Below, one piece after another: positions 18,460 through 27,238 of a stretch of DNA of 64,000 nucleotides; the first letter of the stretch is position 1, and every line of letters starts with the position of its first letter. Where the stretch lies: NCBI RefSeq assembly GCF_900106095.1, contig NZ_FNUD01000002.1, positions 951,501 to 1,015,500 on the forward strand, given 5' to 3'. Origin of the DNA: Pseudomonas deceptionensis (lineage in GTDB: Bacteria > Pseudomonadota > Gammaproteobacteria > Pseudomonadales > Pseudomonadaceae). Position numbers and translations under genes: made by a program. The notes beneath the pieces were generated by a model, which was not told the DNA's origin, did not search any database, and was given only the letters and a program-made list of their open reading frames with translations.

Positions 18460-19098
18460 TTACTTGTTGGGCTGTGGCGTCAGGCGCAGGTAGGGCTTCA
18501 CGGCGCGGTAGCCTTTGGGGAAGCGTTGCTTGATTTCGTCCTCGTCCTTGATCGACGGCACGATCACGACGTCGTCGCCGTCCTGCCAGTTGGCCGGGGT
18601 CGCGACTTTGTAGTTGTCGGTCAGTTGCAGCGAATCAATCACGCGCAAAATTTCGTTGAAGTTGCGCCCGGTGCTGGCCGGATAAGTGATGGTCAGGCGG
18701 ATTTTCTTTTTCGGATCAATCACGAACAGCGAGCGCACGGTCAGGGTGTCGCTGGCATTGGGGTGAATCAGGTCATAGAGGTCCGACACCTTGCGATCGG
18801 CATCGGCCAGGATCGGAAAGTTGACCACGGTGTTCTGGGTTTCGTTGATGTCTTCGATCCACTTGTGGTGCGAGTCCACCGGGTCTACCGACAGTGCGAT
18901 GGCTTTGACGCCCCGCTTGGCGAACTCGTCCTTGAGCTTGGCGGTAAAGCCCAGCTCGGTGGTGCACACCGGGGTGAAGTCCGCGGGGTGCGAGAACAGC
19001 ACGCCCCAGCTGTCGCCCAGCCATTCATGAAAGTGAATCTTGCCGGCGCTGGAATCCTGTTCGAAATCGGGGGCGATGTCGCCGAGTCTGAGGCTCAT
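18460..19098 (-). CDS. lsfA: 1-Cys peroxiredoxin, LsfA type
   Basis: Thiol peroxidase that removes H2O2 and organic peroxides; cytoplasmic. 212 residues with the Prx6-type active site PADFTPVCTTE (peroxidatic Cys45) and no second conserved cysteine. LsfA was first known in pseudomonads as a protein induced by sulfate starvation, which fits its place between ssu and tau genes. AAGGAG lies 8 bases before the ATG. Upstream is an AT-rich region with two AAAAAGAAT copies. Confidence 0.95.
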   Translation of the reverse strand: MSLRLGDIAPDFEQDSSAGKIHFHEWLGDSWGVLFSHPADFTPVCTTELGFTAKLKDEFAKRGVKAIALSVDPVDSHHKWIEDINETQNTVVNFPILADADRKVSDLYDLIHPNASDTLTVRSLFVIDPKKKIRLTITYPASTGRNFNEILRVIDSLQLTDNYKVATPANWQDGDDVVIVPSIKDEDEIKQRFPKGYRAVKPYLRLTPQPNK

Positions 19099-19167
19099 GG
19101 TGCAGCTCCTTTTTATAGGGAATGGCAGGGCGTGATGGGCCTACTCTGCCTGCGACATAAGCGAATT

Positions 19168-19207
19168 AAAAAGAATAAATATCGATTTAGTTAGCGCTAA
19201 AAAGAAT
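19168..19207. promoter_or_regulatory. Twin AAAAAGAAT motifs and palindrome upstream of lsfA
   Basis: AAAAAGAAT occurs at 19168-19176 and 19199-19207, exactly 31 bases (about three DNA turns) apart, with the perfect palindrome TTAGCGCTAA (19191-19200) overlapping the second. A third copy lies between the porin and tauA (20955-20963). Candidate binding sites for a sulfur-starvation activator; inference. Confidence 0.45.
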
Positions 19208-19338
19208 ATTAAAAACTGTTTCATTGGACGCAACAAAGCCCCGGGTCCACTCTGGACACAGGTTTAGGCAAGGGGAGTGGCAGGGAGCTACGACTATTAA
19301 TGTGTTGCGAATTGATCGTTCTGGTCTTCGGTAAACAC

Positions 19339-19363
19339 CCTGCCCGGCATTGCGCCGGGCAGG
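19339..19363. terminator. Strong hairpin downstream of the porin gene
   Basis: CCTGCCCGGC (19339-19348) and GCCGGGCAGG (19354-19363) form a perfect 10-bp stem with a 5-base loop. The T run (TTTTT) is on the + strand side, while the porin is on the minus strand; it probably ends porin transcripts but is not canonical for that strand. Confidence 0.6.
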
Positions 19364-19391
19364 ATTTTTCTTACCTTTTACTACAACCTGC

Positions 19392-20771
19392 TTACAACAA
19401 CGGGATCGAGTAGCTGACGATCAGACGGTTTTCGTCCTGGTCGCGAGTCGAAGCAATATCGTTGCGCCACATGGCGTTTTTCCACGTCAGGCCGAGGTTT
19501 TTCAACGCGCCTTCCTGGATAACGTAAGCCACGGTGATATCGCGTTCCCACTCGGAAGCGCCATTGCTGGTTTGTACTTTGCTGCTGTTGTAGGTGTCGA
19601 TGTTGTCGCCACGCAGGTAAACGGCGCCTGCTGTCAGGCCAGGAACGCCCACTTTGGCGAAGTCATACGAGTAACGCGCCTGCCAGGTGCGTTCGCCGGC
19701 ACGGGCGAATTTCGAGATCTGCATGTCGGTAGGGATGTAAGCCGACGCGCCGTCGCCCTGGTTCAGGAACGGGAAGTCGCTGCTGCCGTTGCTGACCTGG
19801 TAACCGCCACCGAAGGTGTGACCTTCAACGGTGTACAGGAACAGGCCGCTGATCAGGTTGTTATCAACCTTGCCTTTGCCGCTGGCCTGGGTGTGGTAGT
19901 CGCCCGAGGTGTAGTAGGCAGCATCGTGGCCGTTCTTGCCGTCGTCAGAGCTGTTGAAGTAGCGCAGGTCAGATTTCAACACGCCCGGGCCGATGGACCA
20001 GTTGTGAACCAGGCCCAGGAAGTGTTGCTTGTAGAAATCTTCCAGGTTGCCGTAGTAGTACTGCAGCAACAGGTCTTTGTTGACCTTGTAGTCCGCTCCG
20101 CCGTAGTAGAACTTGTTGACGAACTCGCCTTTGGCGTAGTTCGAGCCAGCGTTGGCGCCGGCAATCGACAGGCCTTCGTTGTTGCTCGAGTTACGGCCCT
20201 TGGCGTGTTCGATCTGACCGCCGGTGAAGGTCAGGTCCTTGAACTCGCTGGAGGTGATCTGGCCGCCCTGGAAGGTTTGCGGCAGCATGCGACCGTCGTT
20301 GGTGACGATAACCGGCAGTTTTGGCTGCAGGGTACCGATGCGCAGTTCGGTCTGGGAAACCTTGGCTTTAGCGGTCAGGCCCAGGCTGGAGAAATCGTCT
20401 ACAGCGTGGTTGCCATCGCTTGGGAATACCGAGCCGCCGGAGTTTGCACCGGTCGGGTTGCCGTGCTTGCCAGCGCTCGAGTCCAGCTTGACGCCGAGCA
20501 GGCCAATGGCATCCACACCAAAACCGACTGTGCCCTGGGTATAGCCGGAGGTGAAGTCCAGCTGGAAGCCCTGGCCCCACTCTTCAACTTTGCTTTGCAC
20601 GCCTGCTTTTTTGTTGGCAGCAGTGCCTGCTTCCGAATCACGGTTGTCGTTGTTGATATAGAAGTTACGCAGTTTCAGCGTGGCTTTGCTGTCTTCAATA
20701 AAGCCAGCAGCGCTTGCTTGTTGTGCCAACAACCCTACGGCCACAGCGATGGCCAAGGTGGACTTGTTCAT
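19392..20771 (-). CDS. OprD-family outer-membrane porin
   Basis: Substrate-selective outer-membrane beta-barrel. 459 residues with a Sec signal peptide (cleavage after ASA, about residue 21), then GFIEDSKATLKLRNFYINN, the standard OprD-family mature start, alternating beta-strand pattern and terminal SYSIPLL. The family takes up amino acids or organic acids; its position between lsfA and tauABCD, divergent from tauA, suggests a role in sulfonate or sulfate-ester uptake, but specificity is not readable. AAGGAGCAAC precedes the ATG. Codon use looks biased toward strong expression. Confidence 0.93.
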   Translation of the reverse strand: MNKSTLAIAVAVGLLAQQASAAGFIEDSKATLKLRNFYINNDNRDSEAGTAANKKAGVQSKVEEWGQGFQLDFTSGYTQGTVGFGVDAIGLLGVKLDSSAGKHGNPTGANSGGSVFPSDGNHAVDDFSSLGLTAKAKVSQTELRIGTLQPKLPVIVTNDGRMLPQTFQGGQITSSEFKDLTFTGGQIEHAKGRNSSNNEGLSIAGANAGSNYAKGEFVNKFYYGGADYKVNKDLLLQYYYGNLEDFYKQHFLGLVHNWSIGPGVLKSDLRYFNSSDDGKNGHDAAYYTSGDYHTQASGKGKVDNNLISGLFLYTVEGHTFGGGYQVSNGSSDFPFLNQGDGASAYIPTDMQISKFARAGERTWQARYSYDFAKVGVPGLTAGAVYLRGDNIDTYNSSKVQTSNGASEWERDITVAYVIQEGALKNLGLTWKNAMWRNDIASTRDQDENRLIVSYSIPLL

Positions 20772-21270
20772 TGTGTTGCTCCTTTGCGTTTCTAATTTTT
20801 GTAGTTCTTTAGCCCCGAATCTGACGTCCGGGTGCTACAGATGCGCGATTAGCGCCAGACGGTGACCGGCAAGTCAATCGTAACCAAGAGTGTCTACGAC
20901 CTTTGTCTAGTCATTTTCCGTTTGGGCGCAGAGTAATGCCTATTTGATAAAGCCAAAAAGAATTGTTTCTAAGCTTTTCAGATCAAATAGGCATATCGCA
21001 GAATATTTCCTGCGCGCATGTGAAGGAATGCTATCGGGCTTTCGTCTAATCCTTAAACATAATTTTATGAATCTTTTAATAGCGTTTGGTTCTTAAAAAC
21101 GCGACCTGATCACATGCTCTTCAAAACGCCATAGCAGATGACCACCGTGTGCGTTTCTGGATGTTTCGGAACCACATAAGCTAATGCTTAAAAGTTATTT
21201 ATTTACCGGTTCTTAGATCATTTAACCTCGTGTTCTGCCGATGTCCGGCCGCCTGCCGAGGAGCTTCCTG
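20772..21270. promoter_or_regulatory. Divergent promoter region between porin and tauA
   Basis: 499 bases, strongly AT-rich from 20930 to 21230, with no gene. Holds a perfect 13-bp inverted repeat and an AAAAAGAAT motif (20955-20963). Expected to carry promoters for the porin (minus) and the tau operon (plus); a short in-frame extension at 21241 is not used because GAGGAG (21259-21264) points to the ATG at 21271. Confidence 0.6.
20936..20994. repeat. Perfect 13-bp inverted repeat with 33-base spacer
   Basis: ATGCCTATTTGAT (20936-20948) and ATCAAATAGGCAT (20982-20994) are exact inverses, with 33 AT-rich bases between them that contain AAAAAGAATTG. It may be a pair of operator half-sites controlling both divergent genes or a leader stem-loop of the porin mRNA. 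Confidence 0.7.
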
Positions 21271-22251
21271 ATGAAACTGCACTCCCCCCTACGCCTTTTG
21301 GCTGCTTTGTCCCTGGCGGGTGCCAGCTTCTTCGCGCAGGCCGCCACCGATGTCACTGTTGCTTACCAAACTACCGTTGATCCGGCAAAAGTCGCCCAGG
21401 CCGACGGCGCTTATGAAAAAGCCACCGGGGCCAAGATCAACTGGCGCAAATTCGATAACGGTTCGGACATCATTGCCGCCATCGCCTCGGGCGATGTGCA
21501 AATCGGTTACCTCGGTTCGAGCCCGCTGACGGCTGCGATCACCCGCAAGGTGCCGGTTGAAACCTTTTTGATTGCTACCCAGATTGGCGGCGCTGAAGCA
21601 CTGGTGGCCCGCGACGGTTCCGGGATTAACGGTCCGCAGGATCTGATCGGTAAAAAAGTCGCCGTGCCATTTGTCTCCACCGGTCACTACAGCCTGTTGG
21701 CAGCGCTCAAGCACTGGAATATCGACCCGGCCAAAGTACAGATTTTGAACCTCGCGCCACCGGCCATTGTGGCGGCCTGGAAGCGTGGCGATATCGACGC
21801 CACCTACGTATGGGACCCGGCACTGGGCGCAGCCAAAGAGAACGGCAAAGTGCTGATTACGTCGGGCGAGCTGGCCAAGGTGGGCGCGCCGACGTTTGAT
21901 GCCTGGATCGTGCGCAAAGACTTCGCCGCCAAGCACCCTGAAATCGTCAAGGAATTTGCCAAAGTCACCCTGGATGCCTACGCCGACTACCGCAAGGACC
22001 CGAAAGCCTGGCTGGCCAATCAGAGCAATGTCGACAAGGTGGTGAAACTGTCGGGCGCCAAGGCTTCGGACATTCCGGTACTGCTGCAAGGCAACGTGTA
22101 CCCGCTGGCCAATGACCAGATTGCCTTGCTCGGCGCGCCGACCACCAAAGCCCTGACCGACACCGCCGCCTTCCTCAAAGAGCAGGGCAAGGTCGATGCC
22201 GTGCTGGCGGACTACGCGCCGTCGGTCAACGCCACCTTTATCACCCAATAA
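21271..22251 (+). CDS. tauA: Taurine ABC transporter, substrate-binding protein
   Basis: Periplasmic taurine-binding protein. 326 residues from MKLHSPLRLLAALSLAG, with a signal peptide cleaved after AQA (about residue 24). Mature start ATDVTVAYQTTVDPAKVAQA is characteristic of TauA. The ATG at 21271 has GAGGAG 7 bases upstream. First gene of tauABCD. Confidence 0.97.
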   Translation: MKLHSPLRLLAALSLAGASFFAQAATDVTVAYQTTVDPAKVAQADGAYEKATGAKINWRKFDNGSDIIAAIASGDVQIGYLGSSPLTAAITRKVPVETFLIATQIGGAEALVARDGSGINGPQDLIGKKVAVPFVSTGHYSLLAALKHWNIDPAKVQILNLAPPAIVAAWKRGDIDATYVWDPALGAAKENGKVLITSGELAKVGAPTFDAWIVRKDFAAKHPEIVKEFAKVTLDAYADYRKDPKAWLANQSNVDKVVKLSGAKASDIPVLLQGNVYPLANDQIALLGAPTTKALTDTAAFLKEQGKVDAVLADYAPSVNATFITQ

Positions 22252-22278
22252 TCAACCCGCGCTGAGGAGTCGACCGTC

Positions 22279-23073
22279 ATGGCCTTGTTATCACTGGAGC
22301 GCATCAGCGCACAGTACCCAGGCGCCGCCGAGCCGGTGCTGTCGGATATTTCCGTCAGCCTCGGCCCTCAGCAACTGCTGGTCGCACTTGGCCCGTCGGG
22401 CAGCGGCAAAACGTCTTTGCTGAACCTGATTGCGGGTTTTGTGGAGCCCAGCGCCGGGCGCATCACCCTTGATGGCGCGCCGGTCAAAGGCCCGAGCGCC
22501 GAACGCGGTGTGGTGTTTCAGGACGACGTGTTGCTGCCGTGGCAAGACGTGCTGGCCAATGTGGCCTTCGGCCTTGAGCTGGCCGGTGTACCCCGTGACA
22601 AACGCGAGATCCGCGCCCGTGAAATGCTCGCCCTGGTCGACTTGTCGGGCTTTGAGCATCGCCGCGTGTGGGAGCTGTCGGGCGGTCAAAAACAGCGGGT
22701 CGGCCTGGCCCGTGCCCTGGCGGCCGATCCTCGGGTGCTGTTGATGGACGAACCCTTTGGCGCCCTCGATGCGTTCACCCGTGAGCAGATGCAAGAACTG
22801 CTGCTGCAAGTGTGCCGCCGTACCGACAAGCCGGTGTTCCTGATTACCCACGACATTGAAGAAGCGGTGTTTCTAGCTACTGACCTGATTTTGCTGGCGC
22901 CCAATCCGGGCCGCATCGTTGAGCGTCTGACCCTGGATTTCGGCCAGCGCTACAACGCTGGCGAATCCGCACGTTCGATCAAGTCCGACCCTCGTTTTAT
23001 CGAAACCCGTGAGCACGTGCTTGAGCGCGTGTTTTCACAACGCGGTGCCGCCCAGCGGCAGGAGCGCGCATGA
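22279..23073 (+). CDS. tauB: Taurine ABC transporter, ATP-binding subunit
   Basis: ATPase of the taurine importer. 264 residues: Walker A GPSGSGKT (38-45), signature LSGGQ (133-137), Walker B LLMDEP (154-159) and the switch histidine in [10 protein letters not shown]. 27 bases after tauA; the last codon overlaps the tauC start (ATGA), coupling their translation. Confidence 0.97.
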   Translation: MALLSLERISAQYPGAAEPVLSDISVSLGPQQLLVALGPSGSGKTSLLNLIAGFVEPSAGRITLDGAPVKGPSAERGVVFQDDVLLPWQDVLANVAFGLELAGVPRDKREIRAREMLALVDLSGFEHRRVWELSGGQKQRVGLARALAADPRVLLMDEPFGALDAFTREQMQELLLQVCRRTDKPVFLITHDIEEAVFLATDLILLAPNPGRIVERLTLDFGQRYNAGESARSIKSDPRFIETREHVLERVFSQRGAAQRQERA

Positions 23074-23906
23074 GCAGTTATGAAGCAGTCGCCGCCGCCC
23101 CGGTTGCGGCGCCCCACGCCCCGCGCCCGATCAAGCGCAGCCTGAGCACGCGCTTAATCAGCGTCTTGACCCTCGTGACCTTGATTGCCATCTGGTGGGC
23201 CGTGACCGCTGCCGGGTTGATCGAGCCGCTGTTTTTGCCACCGCCGTCCGCCGTGCTGGAAAAAGGCTGGTTGCTGGCGACCAAAGGCTACATGGACTCC
23301 ACTTTGTGGCAGCACTTGGGCGCGAGTTTGAGCCGTATCGGCCTGGGCCTGGGCTTTGCGATTTTAACGGCCGTGCCGGTGGGTATCGCCATTGGTCACA
23401 ACCGCATTGCGCGGGGGATTTTCGACCCGCTGATTGAATTTTACCGGCCGATTCCGCCGTTGGCGTATTTGCCGCTGATTGTGATCTGGTGCGGGATTGG
23501 CGAGTTGTCGAAAGTGCTGCTGATTTACCTGGCGATTTTTGCCCCAATTGCGATTGCCACCGCCACCGGCGTGCGCACCGTGGACCCGGCAAAAGTGCGT
23601 GCAGCGCAATCGTTGGGCGCTACGCGCTGGCAGTTGATCCGCCATGTGATTTTGCCCAGCGCCCTGCCGGATATTTTGACCGGTGTGCGAATCGGGTTGG
23701 GTGTGGGCTGGTCGACCCTGGTGGCTGCCGAGCTGATCGCCGCCACCAGCGGCCTGGGTTTTATGGTGCAGTCCGCCGCGCAGTTTTTGGTCACCGATGT
23801 GGTGGTGTTGGGGATTCTGGTGATTGCCATCATCGCCTTCGCCATGGAAATGGGCCTGCGCGCCCTGCAACGCAAGCTGGTGCCGTGGCACGGCCAGGCT
23901 CACTAA
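23070..23906 (+). CDS. tauC: Taurine ABC transporter, permease
   Basis: Membrane subunit of the taurine importer. 278 residues with about six membrane helices and the EAA-type loop [20 protein letters not shown] in the second half. A hydrophilic Ala/Pro-rich N-terminal segment (1-30) precedes the first helix. Overlaps tauB by 4 bases. Confidence 0.97.
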   Translation: MSSYEAVAAAPVAAPHAPRPIKRSLSTRLISVLTLVTLIAIWWAVTAAGLIEPLFLPPPSAVLEKGWLLATKGYMDSTLWQHLGASLSRIGLGLGFAILTAVPVGIAIGHNRIARGIFDPLIEFYRPIPPLAYLPLIVIWCGIGELSKVLLIYLAIFAPIAIATATGVRTVDPAKVRAAQSLGATRWQLIRHVILPSALPDILTGVRIGLGVGWSTLVAAELIAATSGLGFMVQSAAQFLVTDVVVLGILVIAIIAFAMEMGLRALQRKLVPWHGQAH

Positions 23907-23952
23907 ACACACTCGCCGCTGATCAATCGGCGCGCTGATTAAGAGATTGACC

Positions 23953-24786
23953 ATGAGCCTGACCATCACCCCGATTAGCTCTGCCCTTGGCGCCCAGATT
24001 GACGGCGTTGACCTGACCCTGCCCCTGAACCTGGAACATCGCAATGCCATCGAGCAGGCGTTGCTTGCGCACCATGTGGTGTTTTTCAAGAACCAGGCGA
24101 TCACGCCGCAGCAGCAGGCACGTTTTGCCGCCCACTTTGGCGACCTGCACATTCACCCGATTTACCCCAACGTGCCGGAGCAGCCAGAAGTGCTGGTACT
24201 GGACACGGCGGTGACCGACGTGCGCGACAACGCGGTGTGGCACACCGACGTGACCTTTTTGCCGACGCCTGCGATGGGCGCGGTGCTCAGTGCCAAGCAG
24301 TTGCCGGCCTTTGGTGGCGACACCTTGTGGGCGGGCGGGATTGCCGCGTTTGAGGGGCTGTCCAAACCTCTGCAAGTGCTGCTGGATGGTTTGACCGCGA
24401 CGCACGATTTCACCAAATCGTTCCCGCTGGAGCGTTTCGGTTCGACCCCTGAAGATTTGGCGCGCTGGGAGCAAACCCGCAAAAACAACCCGCCACTGTC
24501 GCACCCGGTAGTGCGCACTCACCCGGTGAGCGGGCGCAAGTCGCTGTTCGTCAACGAAGGCTTTACCACCAAGATCAATGAACTTTCAGAGGCTGAAAGT
24601 GAAGCGATCCTCAAGCTGCTGTTCGCCCACGCCACCCGCCCGGAATACACCATTCGCTGGCGCTGGCAGGAAAACGACGTGGCGTTCTGGGATAACCGTT
24701 CGACCCAGCATTACGCCGTGGACGATTACCGCCCCAATCGCCGCGTTATGCACCGCGCGACCATTTTGGGTGATGCGCCGTTTTGA
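23953..24786 (+). CDS. tauD: Taurine dioxygenase
   Basis: Fe(II)/2-oxoglutarate-dependent enzyme that converts taurine to aminoacetaldehyde and sulfite; cytoplasmic. 277 residues from [20 protein letters not shown]. The iron triad is visible: H97 and D99 in VWHTDV and H253 in TQHYA; R268 in HRATI matches the sulfonate/2-oxoglutarate-binding arginine (Arg270 in E. coli). The ATG at 23953 has only a weak GA-rich ribosome site. Last gene of the operon; convergent with a TetR gene 40 bases away. Confidence 0.98.
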   Translation: MSLTITPISSALGAQIDGVDLTLPLNLEHRNAIEQALLAHHVVFFKNQAITPQQQARFAAHFGDLHIHPIYPNVPEQPEVLVLDTAVTDVRDNAVWHTDVTFLPTPAMGAVLSAKQLPAFGGDTLWAGGIAAFEGLSKPLQVLLDGLTATHDFTKSFPLERFGSTPEDLARWEQTRKNNPPLSHPVVRTHPVSGRKSLFVNEGFTTKINELSEAESEAILKLLFAHATRPEYTIRWRWQENDVAFWDNRSTQHYAVDDYRPNRRVMHRATILGDAPF

Positions 24787-24802
24787 TGAACACCGCATGA
24801 GG

Positions 24803-24831
24803 TGTAGCCGCGTGCCTCGACAGCGGCTACA
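24803..24831. repeat. Short REP-like palindrome, family B, overlapping the TetR stop codon
   Basis: TGTAGCCGC (24803-24811) and GCGGCTACA (24823-24831) are perfect inverses around 11 bases. The TAG stop of the TetR gene (24827-24829) is part of the second arm. Lies between the convergent tauD and TetR genes and may also limit read-through. Confidence 0.75.
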
Positions 24832-25474
24832 GGTTCCCTGCGGGGATCTCGCGCTTGGGCAGATACGGTGGCAAGTACAACCCTAAATACGCATCAACCA
24901 CTCGCAAGCCTTCTTCGGCCAGGCGCGGGGTGATGCTGTCGTGCAGCTGGATGGAGCGCGCGTACACCCGATCCCCCAACTCCATCGCCAGCGCAAAAAC
25001 ATCCACATCCTGTGGCAGGACCGGCAGTTCAAAATGGTGCATAAACAGCGCCTGCATCAGTTGGCCCAATTCAAGGTCGTGCTGGCGGTCGGCCCGAGTG
25101 ACTTCGGTGAGGCCATGCTGGGCCAGAATCAATTGCCGGGCAGCCGCGTCTTCGTTGTAAATCGCCAACATGCGTTGTTCGACCACGCGCGACAAATCAC
25201 GCCAGCTGTTCAATCCTTGATGCTCTATCGGCGCTTGCAGGCAGGCGCGGAAGGCCGCATGCACATCACCGGTCAATGCCTGGAGCAGCGCGGGCACGCC
25301 TGCGAAAAAGTGATAGACCGACGACGGCGGGATTGCGGCGCGTTCGGCCACGCTGTAAATCGACAAACTGGACACCCCTTCAGTCGCCAGCAATGTTCGG
25401 GCAGCCGCCAGTATCAAATCGATCCGGGCCTGGCTGCGAACGCGTGGCTTTCGAGGTGTGGCGGGGCGCGTCAT
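24827..25474 (-). CDS. TetR-family transcriptional regulator
   Basis: 215 residues from MTRPATPRKPRVRSQARIDL. The basic N-terminal tail is followed by the TetR helix-turn-helix (about 18-63) with IYSVAERAAIPPSSVYHFFAG; the C-terminal ligand domain has no recognised ligand. AGGAGA lies just before the ATG (complement 25472-25474). An 18-bp perfect dyad lies 27 bases upstream and probably mediates autoregulation. Its neighbours are the tau operon and spuI; target genes are unknown. The end of the frame is formed by a REP-like element. Confidence 0.88.
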   Translation of the reverse strand: MTRPATPRKPRVRSQARIDLILAAARTLLATEGVSSLSIYSVAERAAIPPSSVYHFFAGVPALLQALTGDVHAAFRACLQAPIEHQGLNSWRDLSRVVEQRMLAIYNEDAAARQLILAQHGLTEVTRADRQHDLELGQLMQALFMHHFELPVLPQDVDVFALAMELGDRVYARSIQLHDSITPRLAEEGLRVVDAYLGLYLPPYLPKREIPAGNL

Positions 25475-25500
25475 GAGTCTCTCCTGCGGGGCAGTCGGCA

Positions 25501-25518
25501 TTGTACGAGGGTGTACAA
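25501..25518. promoter_or_regulatory. Candidate TetR operator
   Basis: TTGTAC (25501-25506) and GTACAA (25513-25518) form a perfect dyad with a 6-base centre, 27 bases before the TetR gene start. On the minus strand it includes TACAAT, a fair -10 box, so binding would block the promoter. Confidence 0.6.
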
Positions 25519-25530
25519 GGCAGGCGCATA

Positions 25531-25570
25531 AAAAAACGCCGCGGGCTGTAAAGCCGACGGCGTTTTTTTT
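25531..25570. terminator. Bidirectional intrinsic terminator after spuI
   Basis: AACGCCG and CGGCGTT arms flank a loop with its own GGCT/AGCC pairing; eight T residues follow on the + strand and six or more on the minus strand. It separates spuI from the TetR gene. Confidence 0.85.
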
Positions 25571-25583
25571 GGACTGCAATCGT

Positions 25584-26960
25584 TTACACGGTATGCAGGT
25601 ACCAGTTGTATTCGAGGTCGGAGATGGAGTGTTCGAACTCCTCCAGCTCGCTCTCTTTACAGGCGACAAAAATATCGATGTATTTCGGGTCGATGTATTT
25701 GGCCATGACTTCGCTGTCATCCAGCTCGCGCAACGCATCACGCAGGTTGTTTGGCAGGCTTTGCTCGTTCTGCTCGTAGCTGTTGCCTTCGACCGGCGCA
25801 CCCGGTTCGATCTGGTTGGTCAGACCGTGGTGAATACCGGCCAGAACAGAGGCCATCAACAGGTACGGGTTGGCATCGGCACCAGCAACCCGGTGTTCGA
25901 TACGTACCGAATCGGACGAGCCGGTGGGTACGCGAATGGCCACGGTACGGTTATCCAGGCCCCAGCACGGCGAGTTCGGCACGTAGAACTGTGCGCCGAA
26001 ACGACGGTAGGAGTTGACGTTAGGGCAAAGGAAGGCCATCTGCGCTGGCAGGGTCTCCAGCACACCGCCGATCGCGTGACGCAGTGCGGCGTTCTGCTCG
26101 GGATCCTCGCTGGCAAAAATATTTTTGCCCTCTTTGTCCAGAATCGAAATATGGACGTGAAGCCCGTTGCCCGCCTGGCCCGGATAAGGCTTGGCCATGA
26201 ACGTGGTGTCCATCTCATGGTCGTAGGCGATGTTCTTGATCAGTCGCTTGAGCAGTACCGCGTAGTCGCAGGCCTTGATCGGGTCGGCAACGTGGTGCAG
26301 GTTCACTTCGAACTGCGCCGGGGCACTTTCTTTAACGATGGCGTCAGCCGGGATGCCTTGTTCTTTGGCACCTTCCAGAATGTCCTGGAGGCAGTCGACG
26401 TATTCATCGAGGTCATCGATCAGGTAAACCTGAGTCGAGTGCGGACGCTTGCCGGAAATAGGCGAACGTGGCGGTTGTGGGCGGCCGTTAACGTTCTCCT
26501 GGTCAATCAGGTAGAACTCCAGCTCGAAAGCGGCGCAGATGGTGAGGCCCAGATCGTCAAATTTAGTAACAACTTGACGCAATACTTCGCGAGGGTCGGC
26601 GAAGAAAGGTTCACCTTCAATTTCGTGCATGGTCATCAGCAGTTGCGCGGTTGGGCGCTTTTGCCATGGCTCATTGCACAGGGTGTCAGGGATGGGATAA
26701 CAGATTCTGTCTGCGTCGCCGATATCCAGACCCAGGCCGGTGCTTTCCACCGTTGAGCCATTGATATCAAGCGCAAATAGAGAGGCAGGCAGGTTGATGC
26801 CTTTCTCGTAAACCTTGTGGAGGCTGGTGCGTTCAATGCGCTTACCGCGCACCACACCATTCATATCCGCAATGAGAAGGTCTACGTACAGAACCTCAGG
26901 ATGATCCTTAAGGAACGCGTTCGCTTCGTTAAGCTGAACGGCACGCGGGGGTACCGACAT
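25584..26960 (-). CDS. spuI: Glutamine-synthetase-like gamma-glutamylpolyamine synthetase
   Basis: Joins glutamate to putrescine or other polyamines with ATP, the entry step of the gamma-glutamyl route (PuuA type). 458 residues: beta-grasp domain at the N-terminus (VDLLIADMNGVVRGKRI, about 26-42), catalytic domain with FELEFYLID near 150 and the GNGLHVHIS metal/ATP-binding stretch near 260. In P. aeruginosa spuI (PA0296) is divergent from spuABCDEFGH, as here. AAAGGTG lies 8 bases before the ATG and is overlapped by AACAACAA, an Hfq/Crc-type site. Confidence 0.93.
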   Translation of the reverse strand: MSVPPRAVQLNEANAFLKDHPEVLYVDLLIADMNGVVRGKRIERTSLHKVYEKGINLPASLFALDINGSTVESTGLGLDIGDADRICYPIPDTLCNEPWQKRPTAQLLMTMHEIEGEPFFADPREVLRQVVTKFDDLGLTICAAFELEFYLIDQENVNGRPQPPRSPISGKRPHSTQVYLIDDLDEYVDCLQDILEGAKEQGIPADAIVKESAPAQFEVNLHHVADPIKACDYAVLLKRLIKNIAYDHEMDTTFMAKPYPGQAGNGLHVHISILDKEGKNIFASEDPEQNAALRHAIGGVLETLPAQMAFLCPNVNSYRRFGAQFYVPNSPCWGLDNRTVAIRVPTGSSDSVRIEHRVAGADANPYLLMASVLAGIHHGLTNQIEPGAPVEGNSYEQNEQSLPNNLRDALRELDDSEVMAKYIDPKYIDIFVACKESELEEFEHSISDLEYNWYLHTV

Positions 26961-26972
26961 GATGCAACACCT

Positions 26973-26980
26973 TTGTTGTT
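26973..26980 (-). promoter_or_regulatory. Hfq/Crc-type CA motif at the spuI ribosome-binding site
   Basis: On the minus strand the leader reads AACAACAAAGGTG, so an exact AAnAAnAA motif abuts the Shine-Dalgarno. Such sites let Hfq with Crc block translation when preferred carbon sources are present in Pseudomonas. Inference for this gene. Confidence 0.55.
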
Positions 26981-27055
26981 AAAAATATCAATCATTGAGC
27001 GCTACGGGTTTCAGTCAACCCGAACGGCATACCGAAGTCAAGCAGCCTCTTTTTT

Positions 27056-27100
27056 GCCCTCAAAAAGCGCCTAAAGGCCATTTTTGACGCTTTTTAGGGC
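27056..27100. repeat. Inverted repeat in the spuI/spuA divergent region
   Basis: GCCCTCAAAAAGCG (27056-27069) and CGCTTTTTAGGGC (27088-27100) pair along their length with a single-base bulge, around 18 bases. It lies about 95 bases from spuI and 140 from spuA in a 278-base gap with no gene. Candidate operator for the polyamine response. Confidence 0.55.
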
Positions 27101-27238
27101 GTCTTTCACCTTTTTGAAGCCTTGCCGCCCGCAGGCTTGAGCGGGCCGTGTTGTATTTTTTACGGGGGTGTTGTGTAAAAAAATGAACAAGGCTAAGCTC
27201 GATTCAAACCCATAACAGCAATAATACCGGGGTGTTAC

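Noticed and set aside
19350..20795. Long open frame (481 codons) on the plus strand
   Set aside because: Antisense to the OprD-family porin, which has a signal peptide and clear family features; the antisense product has Val/Ala/Gln-rich unlike sequence.
25458..26756. Open frame of 432 codons opposite spuI
   Set aside because: Antisense shadow; overlaps the TetR start, terminator and spuI without ribosome site or family match.
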